Part shown: positions 16,437-23,930 of the stretch, piece after piece
Layout of the letters: each line of letters opens with the position of its first letter
Position numbering within the stretch: the stretch's first letter is position 1
Source of the DNA: DSWT01 sp035420085
GTDB taxonomy: Bacteria; Chloroflexota; Anaerolineae; B4-G1; SLSP01
Direction: 5' to 3'
DNA: 64,000 nt
Assembly (NCBI GenBank): GCA_035420085.1
Contig: DAOLUH010000001.1
Span: 62,001 to 126,000 of the forward strand
Notes under the pieces: generated by a model
What the model saw: only the letters and a program-made list of their open reading frames with translations
The model's database searches: none
Told to the model about the DNA's origin: nothing
Position numbers and translations under genes: made by a program

Positions 16437-16510
16437 GCCCCGGTAGCTCAAGCGGATAGAGCAAATGCCTTCTAAGCATAAGGCTAGAGGTTCAAGTCCT
16501 CTCCGGGGTA
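16437..16510 (+). tRNA. tRNA-Arg (anticodon UCU)
   Basis: Acceptor arms GCCCCGG (16437-16443) and CCGGGGT (16503-16509) pair over seven positions with a G-U at the end; discriminator A at 16510. D stem GCTC/GAGC, anticodon loop CTTCTAA giving UCU, and T arm AGAGG-TTCAAGT-CCTCT are all well formed. One unusual detail is an A-A mismatch at the outermost anticodon-stem pair (27-43). CCA is not encoded. A TATAAT box lies at 16415-16420. Confidence 0.96.
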
Positions 16511-16525
16511 TCTGATTGAAAACAC

Positions 16526-16577
16526 AACGCGGGCGACTCGCCCGCGTTACATCCCCAGGGGGCGAGTCGCCCTCCTA
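16526..16577. repeat. GGGCGACTCGCCC palindromic pair; likely tRNA terminator
   Basis: AACGCGGGCGA (16526-16536) and TCGCCCGCGTT (16538-16548) form a near-perfect palindrome. A second palindrome containing GGGCGAGTCGCCC follows about ten bases later, so either two small hairpins or one larger hairpin can form. Its position just after the tRNA suggests transcription termination, but the mirrored duplication looks like a dispersed repeat rather than a simple terminator. Confidence 0.6.
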
Positions 16578-16604
16578 TGCTGAGTATTTTTAAGGAGAAA
16601 CGCC

Positions 16605-17756
16605 TTGAGTATTGGATCGCCACCTACACCGAGACGCGCTGTCTTCCTTTCCACCCCTGCCCTTTGGGCGCACGGACACGGAACGCAGCACCCCCTTAAG
16701 CCGGAGCGCTTGCGGCGCACGTTCGAACTGCTGGAAGAATACGGCGCGTTTGCTGCGCCTAATGTGCAGGTCATCGCGCCGCCGCCGGCGACGGCAGAAG
16801 AGCTGGCCCTTGTCCATTCCCCCAGGTATATTGAAGCTGTGCGCATCCTGAGCGAGGGCGGCGAGTGGACGGACACCCGCGAGTATATCTCGCCGAGCCG
16901 GTACGGCTTCGGCTCTGGCGATAACCCCATCTTCCCGGAGATGTACGAAACGGAACGCCTGAAGGCCGGCAGTTCGCTGACCGGCGCGAAGCTGCTGGTC
17001 GAGGGTCAGTGTGACGTGGCCTTCAGCTATGGCGGCGGCCTGCACCACGCGATGGCTTCGATGGCGTCCGGCTTTTGCGTGTTCAACGACGCGGCGGTCG
17101 CTATTCAGTGGATGGTGAACCAGGGCCTGCGCGTCGCCTATGTGGACGTGGACGTGCATCACGGCGATGGGGTGGAGGCGATGTTCTACGATACCGACCG
17201 CGTGCTGACGATTTCGCTGCACCAGGATGGGCGGACGCTGTTCCCAGGGACGGGGTTCATCCGCGACACCGGATCCGGCGCCGGCGAGGGGTACGCTGTC
17301 AATGTGCCGCTGCCGCCGTATATAGACGATGAGGTCTATCTGTGGGCGTTCCGCGAGGTGGTGCCGCCCTTGCTGAAGCGTTTCGCGGCGGACGTGGTTG
17401 TTTCTCAGTTTGGCGTTGATACGCACTATCAGGACCCACTGGCGCAGTTCGCTCTCACCACCGCCGGGCAGTCGGCGCTCTTTGAGGCGTTCGACGCGCT
17501 GGCGCCCCGCTGGTTGGCGCTAGGCGGCGGCGGTTACAACCTCAACGTGGTGCCGCGCTCGTGGACGCTGGCGTTTGGCGTGATGTCGGGGCAGACATTC
17601 CCCGACGAACTGCCGGAAGGCTATCGCGCCCGCTATGGCGGCCAATGGCTGCGGGATCACGAAGGGCCGGGGATGGATGACCTTACGCATCGGCGTGTGC
17701 AGCGCAAAGTGGAAGAAATCGTCGCCGAGGTCAAGAAAGTTCATCACCTCGACTGA
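16605..17756 (+). CDS. Histone deacetylase-superfamily (AcuC-like) zinc deacetylase
   Basis: An arginase-fold zinc hydrolase that removes acetyl groups from lysine or polyamine-type substrates; in bacteria AcuC deacetylates acetyl-CoA synthetase. It has 383 residues starting at TTG 16605, chosen because TAAGGAG lies at the right distance and the family N-terminus follows (FLSTPALWAHGHG...HPLKPERL). Active-site features are GGGLHHAM (tandem His), VDVDVHHGDG (zinc Asp and His), VDTHYQDPL (second zinc Asp) and GGGGYN (catalytic Tyr). The 3' end overlaps the convergent SARP regulator by 26 bases. No acetyl-CoA synthetase is adjacent, so the physiological substrate is open. Confidence 0.9.
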   Translation: MSIGSPPTPRRAVFLSTPALWAHGHGTQHPLKPERLRRTFELLEEYGAFAAPNVQVIAPPPATAEELALVHSPRYIEAVRILSEGGEWTDTREYISPSRYGFGSGDNPIFPEMYETERLKAGSSLTGAKLLVEGQCDVAFSYGGGLHHAMASMASGFCVFNDAAVAIQWMVNQGLRVAYVDVDVHHGDGVEAMFYDTDRVLTISLHQDGRTLFPGTGFIRDTGSGAGEGYAVNVPLPPYIDDEVYLWAFREVVPPLLKRFAADVVVSQFGVDTHYQDPLAQFALTTAGQSALFEAFDALAPRWLALGGGGYNLNVVPRSWTLAFGVMSGQTFPDELPEGYRARYGGQWLRDHEGPGMDDLTHRRVQRKVEEIVAEVKKVHHLD

Positions 17757-20700
17757 GCGCGGTCAGTTCTGTCAATACCTCTTCGATGAGCGCGTCCAGG
17801 GAATCGGGCAGATTCTCCGGCGCGCTCAGTTTTAGTTCCGCCAGCAGTTGCGCGGCCTGCGCCTGGGTTGCCTGCTCGCCAGCGGGATGCTGGCGCGCTA
17901 TCCCAAGCAGCGCGGCGGCGCGTTCGGAACGTCCCTGCTGTGCAAACAACGTTGCGGCATTGACCAAAATTTTTAGCGCCATCGGGAGCGTCTGGGTAGC
18001 CTGGGTGATTTTCAACGCTTCGGTGAAGTAAGCCGCGGCTTCTCCGCACGTTTGCGACCGGCAGGCGATTTCTCCTAGATTGTTCAGACAGATCATCATC
18101 GTCCAGCGGTCTGGGATGCGCCGCCCGATGTCCAGCCCAGCTTGATAAAGCGCACGCGCCTCTTCCGGCATGTCCAGCGCGTAGGCGATCTCGCCCAGAT
18201 TGCTCAACGCGATGGCTTCTCCTCTTTGATCGCCGATCTCACGACAGATGTTGAGACTCTTTTGGTAGTAGCCACGCGCTGGTGTCAGTTTCCCTTCCAG
18301 ATGAAGCACCGTCCCCAGGTTGTTGAGGTGAATGGCAATGTTGTAGGAGTCGCCCAGATCATAGCTCAAGGCCAGGCATTGCTCAAAGGTTTTTTGGGCC
18401 GCCGTGTAGTCGCCTTTGTAGCATAGCACGTCGCCGAGCGCGTTCAACGGCGCCATCATCAATCGAGGATTGCCCGATTGCGCTGCCTCGTCCAGGCTTT
18501 GCCGCAAATACCCTTCTGCTTGCGCTATATTGCCGAGATCTGTGTGCGTCATTCCTAGCAGATGCAGCGATCTGATGATTCCTAGCCGGTCTTCACCACG
18601 GCGAGCCAACGCCAGACTATGTTCTGCCTCGCGCAGAACCGCTTCATATTCGCCCTCCAACCGCTGGATGTGCGTGAGATTGGTCAGACAGAAAACGATC
18701 TCCGCCGTTCGCCCATCCATTTCGGCAATGCGCAGTCCTTCCTGGAGCAGCGCGCGCGCTTGCTGGTAATGATCGAGATGGCGATGCATAGCGCCCAAAC
18801 GCGCCTGCACTTTGCCCAGGATGCCGCGCAGCGCCGGGCTTTCGGCCCACGCTGCGGGCGTCTGCGCGAATAGCTCGATCCCTTCCTGAAACCGGCAGCG
18901 AATGTCGTAGAAATCGTACAGGCTTTCCAGGCCACCTTCGACCGCTTCAGCCCACCCGGAAGCCACGGCGAATAGCCAGGCCCGACGCGCGTTCTCGATC
19001 TCCACGGCAATTTCGGCGAGGGCGGCGCGCTGTTCAACGCTCTGCAGGCGCGCCCGGCGTTCCGCCAAAAAGGCGGTGAAGTACCGGGCGTGGCGCGTGT
19101 TGGCGGTTCTTTCGGCGTGCGGATGCTCGCGCAGTTTTTCGGCGGTATATTGCCTGAGCAGTTCGTGCATGTCGTAGCGGTCGGATGTGGTCCGGCGGAT
19201 CAGGGATTTGTCCAGCAGGTCGGCGAGCAGGGTGGGCGGCGCGCCGGTCACGGCATCCACGGCCTCGCGCGTGAATCCACCCTGGAAAACTGACAGTTGC
19301 GCGAAAAACTCCTGTTCCGCTGCACTGAGCCGCTGCCATGAATGTTCAAACGCTACACGGATGCTGCGATGTCGCCCGGGCACGTCGCGCAGCCGGGTCG
19401 TCAGGATGTCGAGATTATGCCGGATGGCGTCGGCGATGTCGGCGCAGGAACGGGTTGCGGTCCAGGCGGCGGCGAGTTCCACCGCCAGGGGCATCCCTTC
19501 GACCAACCGGCAGATGTGCGTCACGGCGGACACGTTTTCGTCTGTTAAAGGGAGCTGGCGATTGACTTGCCGGGCGCGCTGGAAGAATAATTCCATAGCG
19601 CTGGATGGCGTGGGTGTGCTTTCCGTTCCGGTGGGGTAGTCCAGCCCGTGCAGCTCATACACCCATTCTTCTTGCAGGTTCAGCCGCTCGCGCGACGTGA
19701 CCAGCAGCACAACGCCAGGGGCCGCGCGCAAGAGTCGCGTCAAAAACGGCGCGCCCTCGTCGAGTACGTGCTCAAAACCATCCAGGATTAGCAGCATCTC
19801 ACGGGCGCGGGCGTAATCCAACACCCGCGAAGCGAGGTCTTGGTGGCTGTGAACGGCGATCTGCAGCGTATCAACGATGGCGGAGATCAACCCGTCGAGT
19901 GAAGCGACTGTGGCAAGCGGCACGAACCAGACGCCATGCGCGAACAATCCCAGGTGCGCTTCTGCGATGTGGAGCGCCAGCCGGCTCTTGCCGATGCCGC
20001 CTGGCCCCAATAGGGTGACGAGGCGGCAATCGGGTGCAGACAGCAACCCGGCGATGTCGTCCAATTCAACGCCGCGCCCCACAAAAGAGGTCGGCGCGAC
20101 CGGGAGGATATACGGCGTCTGGGGCGACTCCGTATCGGCGAAACGGTTCGCGCTGATCAGCGCGTAGAGGGTCTCGGTCTCTGCGGTCGGGGCGACGCCC
20201 AACTCTTTCGCTAACACACGGCGACATTTCTCGTACTGCATCAGCGCCGCGCTGCGCTGACCTTCGCGCGCCAGAAGCCGCATCAGATCGCGGTGCGCTT
20301 CTTCGCGCCAGGGTTCCAACGTCACTTGCCGCTGGACGAATTCGCAAGCTTGCGCAATCTCGCCGCGGCGCTCGGCGTAGTGCGCCAACACGGTCAGCGT
20401 CTCGACCATGTGGATGTGATGCCGCTCCCGCTTGAACAGCGCCCATTCTTCAAAAGGCTCGCTGTCGCTCAGAAAGAACTGTTCCAGGAACTCGCCTTTG
20501 TAGAGCGCAGCCATGGTCCCCAGACGTTGCAGACATATGCGGCACGTCTCCAACCGGCGGTGGCGGTGATTTTTGCACATCTCGTGTAGCGCGTCGAAAG
20601 TGGTCACATCCACGCTGACCTCAAGCTGCGCGTTGAACTGTACCGTATCGCGGGTGATGGTGAGGAAAGCGCCTTCTGCGCACTCGCCGTTATCGGGGGT

Positions 20701-20940
20701 TTCCGGCTCGTGGAGCGCCTTGCGTAAGGAAGAGAGCGCCTGGCGCAGATTCTGCCGCGCCTTGTTCTGGGGGTGATCGGGCCACAGCAGCCCTGCCAGC
20801 GTGTCCCGGCGATGGGCGTGCTGGGCTTCGACGACCAGATACCCCAGCAGCGCGCGCACTTTGTCAGTGGCAAAGGCGATGGCCTCGCCATCCAGCGTGG
20901 CTTGAAACGGACCGAGTAGAGAAATCGTTAAGCGTGTCAT
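17731..20940 (-). CDS. SARP/AfsR-type transcriptional regulator (wHTH-BTAD-NB-ARC-TPR)
   Basis: A large signal-transduction ATPase regulator of 1069 residues. An OmpR-like winged helix with DNA-binding role (RLTISLLGPFQATLDG...) occupies about residues 1-95, followed by a bacterial transcriptional activation domain (BTAD) to about 245, an NB-ARC/STAND ATPase with GPGGIGKSR (Walker A, near 312) and LLILDGFEHVL (Walker B), and a C-terminal array of TPR repeats (YLRQSLDEA, TFEQCLALS, YYQKSLNIC and so on). I prefer ATG 20940, where family similarity begins, over an in-frame ATG at 20985; neither has a clear ribosome-binding site. It points away from the hydrogenase operon with about 550 bases between, so regulation of that operon is possible but unproven. 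Its 3' end overlaps the deacetylase gene. Confidence 0.9.
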   Translation of the reverse strand: MTRLTISLLGPFQATLDGEAIAFATDKVRALLGYLVVEAQHAHRRDTLAGLLWPDHPQNKARQNLRQALSSLRKALHEPETPDNGECAEGAFLTITRDTVQFNAQLEVSVDVTTFDALHEMCKNHRHRRLETCRICLQRLGTMAALYKGEFLEQFFLSDSEPFEEWALFKRERHHIHMVETLTVLAHYAERRGEIAQACEFVQRQVTLEPWREEAHRDLMRLLAREGQRSAALMQYEKCRRVLAKELGVAPTAETETLYALISANRFADTESPQTPYILPVAPTSFVGRGVELDDIAGLLSAPDCRLVTLLGPGGIGKSRLALHIAEAHLGLFAHGVWFVPLATVASLDGLISAIVDTLQIAVHSHQDLASRVLDYARAREMLLILDGFEHVLDEGAPFLTRLLRAAPGVVLLVTSRERLNLQEEWVYELHGLDYPTGTESTPTPSSAMELFFQRARQVNRQLPLTDENVSAVTHICRLVEGMPLAVELAAAWTATRSCADIADAIRHNLDILTTRLRDVPGRHRSIRVAFEHSWQRLSAAEQEFFAQLSVFQGGFTREAVDAVTGAPPTLLADLLDKSLIRRTTSDRYDMHELLRQYTAEKLREHPHAERTANTRHARYFTAFLAERRARLQSVEQRAALAEIAVEIENARRAWLFAVASGWAEAVEGGLESLYDFYDIRCRFQEGIELFAQTPAAWAESPALRGILGKVQARLGAMHRHLDHYQQARALLQEGLRIAEMDGRTAEIVFCLTNLTHIQRLEGEYEAVLREAEHSLALARRGEDRLGIIRSLHLLGMTHTDLGNIAQAEGYLRQSLDEAAQSGNPRLMMAPLNALGDVLCYKGDYTAAQKTFEQCLALSYDLGDSYNIAIHLNNLGTVLHLEGKLTPARGYYQKSLNICREIGDQRGEAIALSNLGEIAYALDMPEEARALYQAGLDIGRRIPDRWTMMICLNNLGEIACRSQTCGEAAAYFTEALKITQATQTLPMALKILVNAATLFAQQGRSERAAALLGIARQHPAGEQATQAQAAQLLAELKLSAPENLPDSLDALIEEVLTELTALSRGDELS

Positions 20941-21130
20941 CGTTTTTCGGTGTGCATCTGGTTGCGCGATGGGTTTGCGCCGCATCGGCGCACTGGCGAC
21001 GAGTTCTATGTCGTGTTCTGGCGCAACCTGTTATGATGATAGTAAGCCTGTTCTAAAATGTCAAGGATGGCGCATAGATGGATTGACCGATAAAATTGGA
21101 TTGTAATAAGTTTGATTCCTTTGCTCACAC

Positions 21131-21159
21131 TTGTCATTGCCGAAAGGACATGCTACAAT
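21131..21159 (+). promoter_or_regulatory. Strong promoter upstream of the structured leader
   Basis: TTGTCA (21131-21136) and TACAAT (21154-21159), 17-bp spacing, with an extended -10 TGC directly before TACAAT. Predicted transcription start is near 21166, about 320 bases before the first hydrogenase gene. Confidence 0.85.
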
Positions 21160-21163
21160 CAAT

Positions 21164-21335
21164 GCACGGGTGTGAAGGTTGCACCGTTGCGCCTTGATGA
21201 GCTATAGCGACGCAAAATCATGTGGGTGGAGTCCACGATGATATTTACGACCGCTACCTATCCCAGAGGTTTTCGAGGTAGGCCGACGGCCGTCTACAAC
21301 GCGCTTGACCGGGCTGTTTGAGCGGTCCGGTCAGA
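21164..21335 (+). ncRNA. Candidate structured RNA (long 5' leader or sRNA)
   Basis: Six helices follow one another just after a strong promoter. (1) ACGG-TGT with GCA-CCGT, 21166-21187, one bulged G. (2) TGCG 21188-21191 with CGCA 21211-21214, enclosing the palindrome GCTATAGC. (3) ATCAT-GTGG with CCAC-g-ATGAT, 21217-21242, nine pairs, 7-nt loop. (4) CTACCT with AGGTAG, 21254-21281, 16-nt loop. (5) GGCC-gac-GGCC, 21281-21291. (6) GACCGG-GCT with AGC-ggt-CCGGTC, 21307-21332. I could not match it to a riboswitch or housekeeping RNA family that I know. It could be a regulatory leader of the hydrogenase operon or an independent sRNA. Confidence 0.55.
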
Positions 21336-21489
21336 GATTATACCATCGTTGCCCTCGATTTTCCTCTGTTGTTCTGGTATCTGTCGTATCATTCCAGATG
21401 CTAATGTCTCGCTATGCATCTGCTTGTCAGTGGATTGAGTAGATTAAGCAGATTTTTATCTTTAATTTAACAGTTCCCAGGAGTTGCAG

Positions 21490-21747
21490 ATGGCTTTAGT
21501 CGGCTATACCTTGCTTGTCTTGGTTCTTATCGGCAGTACTGTCTTCGCGCTGGCGGTAAAGAACCTGGTCCGTGCGGCTGTGGCGCTTGGAGTGGGCAGC
21601 GCTGCCCTGGCGATGTTGTTCTTCATGCTTGGAGCGCCCTACGCGGGCGGGTTCGAGCTAAGTGTCGGCGCAGGGTTGATCAGCGTTCTGTTCATCGTCG
21701 CCATCAGCCTCACCGCTTCAATGGAGAAACAAACCGATGAGCCGTGA
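21490..21747 (+). CDS. Hydrogenase-associated antiporter-like subunit, MbhD/DUF4040 type
   Basis: A small membrane protein of 85 residues with three hydrophobic helices and the DUF4040 motif region ALAVKNLVRAAVALGVGSAALAMLFFMLGAPYAGGFELSVG-like (here interrupted only by normal variation). It corresponds to MbhD of membrane-bound hydrogenases and to the central part of MrpA, where it takes part in ion translocation. ATG 21490 has AGGAG at 21478-21482. It is the first gene of the operon and overlaps the next gene by 11 bases. Confidence 0.8.
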   Translation: MALVGYTLLVLVLIGSTVFALAVKNLVRAAVALGVGSAALAMLFFMLGAPYAGGFELSVGAGLISVLFIVAISLTASMEKQTDEP

Positions 21748-22003
21748 GCGCATCCTCCAAATCGGCATCGTTGCCGCCCTGCTGGTCGCCGGTATGCTGG
21801 TGGGGTGGGTTTTCAAGGTAGCGCCCGAAGAGGCCACATCCACAGCCGCCAGCAACGTTTTCCGCGAGTGGTTCTGGGAACAGCGCAGCCTCGACTTGCT
21901 GATCCAGGTGACGTTGATTTTCGTCGGCGCTTTGGGCGTCGCAGCGGTGCTGCCAAAGCACGAAGAAGCAAGTCCAAAAGACGTAGGGGACAATGGAAGA
22001 TAG
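21737..22003 (+). CDS. Antiporter-like small membrane subunit, MbhE/MrpB-like
   Basis: 88 residues: a hydrophobic N-terminal helix (ILQIGIVAALLVAGMLVGWVF), a short extracytoplasmic loop, and a second helix in RSLDLLIQVTLIFVGALGVAAVL, the pattern of MbhE-type subunits that complete the MrpA-like module. It overlaps the first gene by 11 bases, so translation is coupled. Assignment is by position and by the R-x-LDLL-Q motif. Confidence 0.7.
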   Translation: MSRERILQIGIVAALLVAGMLVGWVFKVAPEEATSTAASNVFREWFWEQRSLDLLIQVTLIFVGALGVAAVLPKHEEASPKDVGDNGR

Positions 22004-22012
22004 AGGTAGAGG

Positions 22013-22327
22013 ATGACAGTGGAGTGGATAGATACGATCAACACGGCCGCGAGTGTGCTGCTTTTCTTCATTGGATTGGGCGGGCTGTTGTTGCAGCGTC
22101 GCGTGGTCAGACAGGTTTTCAGCCTCAAAATTATGCTCCAGGGCGTGACGCTTGGATTGATCCAGGCAGGGCGGATGCATGAAGACCTGCGTTTCGCGCA
22201 GTCTATGGTGATTTCGGCGTTGATCGTGGAGGCCGTCGTGATCGCGGTCGCGCTGGCGCTGATCGTGAACGTGTTCCGGCACTATCCCTCCGGCGACGTT
22301 GATCATCTCAACCGGTTGCGGGGTTAA
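22013..22327 (+). CDS. NuoK/MnhC-like membrane subunit
   Basis: 104 residues with three transmembrane helices. The pattern SLKIMLQGVTLGLIQAG resembles the conserved N-terminal helix of NuoK/MrpC, and FAQSMVISALIVEAVVIAVALALIV is the characteristic third helix with a membrane-embedded Glu (in VEAVV) used for proton or sodium transfer. Corresponds to MbhG-type subunits. Closely spaced between the MbhE-like and the large antiporter genes. Confidence 0.82.
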   Translation: MTVEWIDTINTAASVLLFFIGLGGLLLQRRVVRQVFSLKIMLQGVTLGLIQAGRMHEDLRFAQSMVISALIVEAVVIAVALALIVNVFRHYPSGDVDHLNRLRG

Positions 22328-22330
22328 AGG

Positions 22331-23926
22331 ATGTTGATTTTTATCGCTGGCCTGATCCTCGTCCCACTGACTGGTGGGGTCGTGCTGTTGTATATGGGGC
22401 AACGCCTGCCATCTCCCATCGGGCGGCGCATCGGTATGACAGTCGCTGCATGGGCAACCGCGTGCGCGATAGCCCTCACCTTCTATAGTGGACAGGACGT
22501 GCCCTTCCAGCTTACCTGGCTGCCCAACGCTGGCGAGATGACATTCTCCCTCGCTCAAACAGGGCTTTACGCTGCCCTTGCCACAACCGCCAGCGCCTGC
22601 CTGACCTTGCTCATGCCCTACCCATCAGCGCGCGAATCCTTGAATCCCGTCTACCGTCTACCGTCTACCGTCTACCCCGCCTCCCTTCTCCTCTTAACCC
22701 TGGCCGCCGCAAACACCGCGTTCCTCGCCGGGCACTTCCTGGCACGCTACGTGGCGCTCGAAATTGCGGGCGTGTGCATCGCCCTGGTTCCCCTGCTCGC
22801 GCTCGGCAGAGACGCCGGCCCGCGGCTGACCAAGTTCGTCTACCTGGTGCTGCGCGTCGGCGATACTGGTTTCCTGATCGCCATGCTCATCTTGATGAAC
22901 GCCGCTGGGACGCTGGACATCGGCCCATCCCTGGAATCCGGCGCAACGTTGAGCGCGACGCGTCTCAGTTGGGTCATCAGCGGGTTTGTGCTGGCCGTGT
23001 GGGTGAAGGTCGGCGCGTGGCCTTTCGAGAGCTGGCAGCAGGTCGGGGAGCAATTCGACGCCGCCTCGCACGGTTGGACCTACGCGACGGTGATGCCCAA
23101 CCTGGGGCTGTACCTGCTCTACCGCATCACGCCGCTGCTGTCTCACCACCTGGCGCTGAGAGCGTGGGTATTGTGGTTGAGCCTTGGTGGGATAGTCCTG
23201 GTGACTGTGGCCGCTCTTGTGAAGCGTGATCCACGCTCAGCGCTGGTCTATCTCAACGCGGCGCAGGGCGGGCTGGCGCTCTGTCTCGCTGCCGCAGGGC
23301 TACAGGGGGCGATCGCCACACTTCTGGTCGTGATGACCCCGTTGCGCTTGTTGTTTCTGTGGGGCAGCGACGTGATTCAAGCAGAAACACCGCGTCAGCG
23401 ACGCATGGGAAGCGCGCTGATTGGCGCAGGTGGGGTAACACTCACCGGGTTCAATGCATATCTGGTATGGCAGTTGGCGCAAGAAACTTATGTCCCCTGG
23501 CCTGTGGTACTGCTCCTCGCCATCGTCGTCGTCTTGATGGGCGGGCGCTATCTGGCAGCGCTATGGACACCTGACAGGTTTTCTGAAACCTGTCAGGTGT
23601 GGCAACCGGAGACGCCCAGGCAAGTCCAGCTCCTCGACAGTGGATTGCTCAAACTGGCGGAAGGATTGCGCACCTGGTTCGAGATCGGTTTCCTGGGACG
23701 GGTGGTGAGGTGGACGCCGCGTGTCTTCGTTGGCGCTGCGGAGGCGCTGCACCGTATCGTGGAACAACAAGGGTTGGAAGGCACACTGCGTGGCACCACC
23801 AGAGGCGTGTTCGCGCTGAGCCGGTGGGTCCAAAAACGGCACACCGGGCGGTTGCGCGCCAATCTGCGATGGGTTTTTGTCGTGCTGCTGGTGATCATCG
23901 CTGTGCTCATCTGGCAAGGATGGTGA
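22331..23926 (+). CDS. Divergent NuoL/HyfB-like proton-translocating antiporter subunit
   Basis: 531 residues with around 13-14 hydrophobic helices; part of the proton-translocating module family of NuoL/M/N and MrpA/D. Recognisable features are VKVGAWPFESWQQVGEQFDAASHGWTYATVMPNLGLYLLYR-type helix 7-8 region (Lys and His expected for the channel) and a long amphipathic C-terminus. It is more divergent than the two following paralogues. A four-unit CGTCTAC tandem repeat (22648-22675) lies inside the coding sequence and encodes part of a hydrophilic loop (VYRLPSTVYP). Fourth gene of the operon. Confidence 0.8.
   Translation: MLIFIAGLILVPLTGGVVLLYMGQRLPSPIGRRIGMTVAAWATACAIALTFYSGQDVPFQLTWLPNAGEMTFSLAQTGLYAALATTASACLTLLMPYPSARESLNPVYRLPSTVYPASLLLLTLAAANTAFLAGHFLARYVALEIAGVCIALVPLLALGRDAGPRLTKFVYLVLRVGDTGFLIAMLILMNAAGTLDIGPSLESGATLSATRLSWVISGFVLAVWVKVGAWPFESWQQVGEQFDAASHGWTYATVMPNLGLYLLYRITPLLSHHLALRAWVLWLSLGGIVLVTVAALVKRDPRSALVYLNAAQGGLALCLAAAGLQGAIATLLVVMTPLRLLFLWGSDVIQAETPRQRRMGSALIGAGGVTLTGFNAYLVWQLAQETYVPWPVVLLLAIVVVLMGGRYLAALWTPDRFSETCQVWQPETPRQVQLLDSGLLKLAEGLRTWFEIGFLGRVVRWTPRVFVGAAEALHRIVEQQGLEGTLRGTTRGVFALSRWVQKRHTGRLRANLRWVFVVLLVIIAVLIWQGW
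22648..22675. repeat. Perfect 4 x CGTCTAC heptamer inside a coding sequence
   Basis: Four identical 7-bp units in the NuoL/HyfB-like gene. Twenty-eight bases is not a multiple of three, so gain or loss of one unit would shift the frame. It falls in a loop between predicted transmembrane helices. Confidence 0.9.
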
Positions 23927-23930
23927 AGAT

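Larger units (their letters stand above)
20941..21489. other. Large intergenic region between the SARP gene and the hydrogenase operon
   Basis: No plausible protein gene. The left part (20941-21130) is AT-richer and I see no clear feature except a possible minus-strand promoter zone. The central part holds a strong promoter and six consecutive stem-loops (listed separately). The right part (21336-21489) contains AGATGC...GCATCT (a 6-bp inverted repeat), AT-rich sequence and the AGGAG site of the first hydrogenase gene. Confidence 0.6.

Noticed and set aside
21187..21220. Hammerhead ribozyme in the structured leader (TTGATGAG...GCAAAA)
   Set aside because: Resembles CUGAUGA/GAAA only loosely; the conserved core and three-helix junction cannot be completed.
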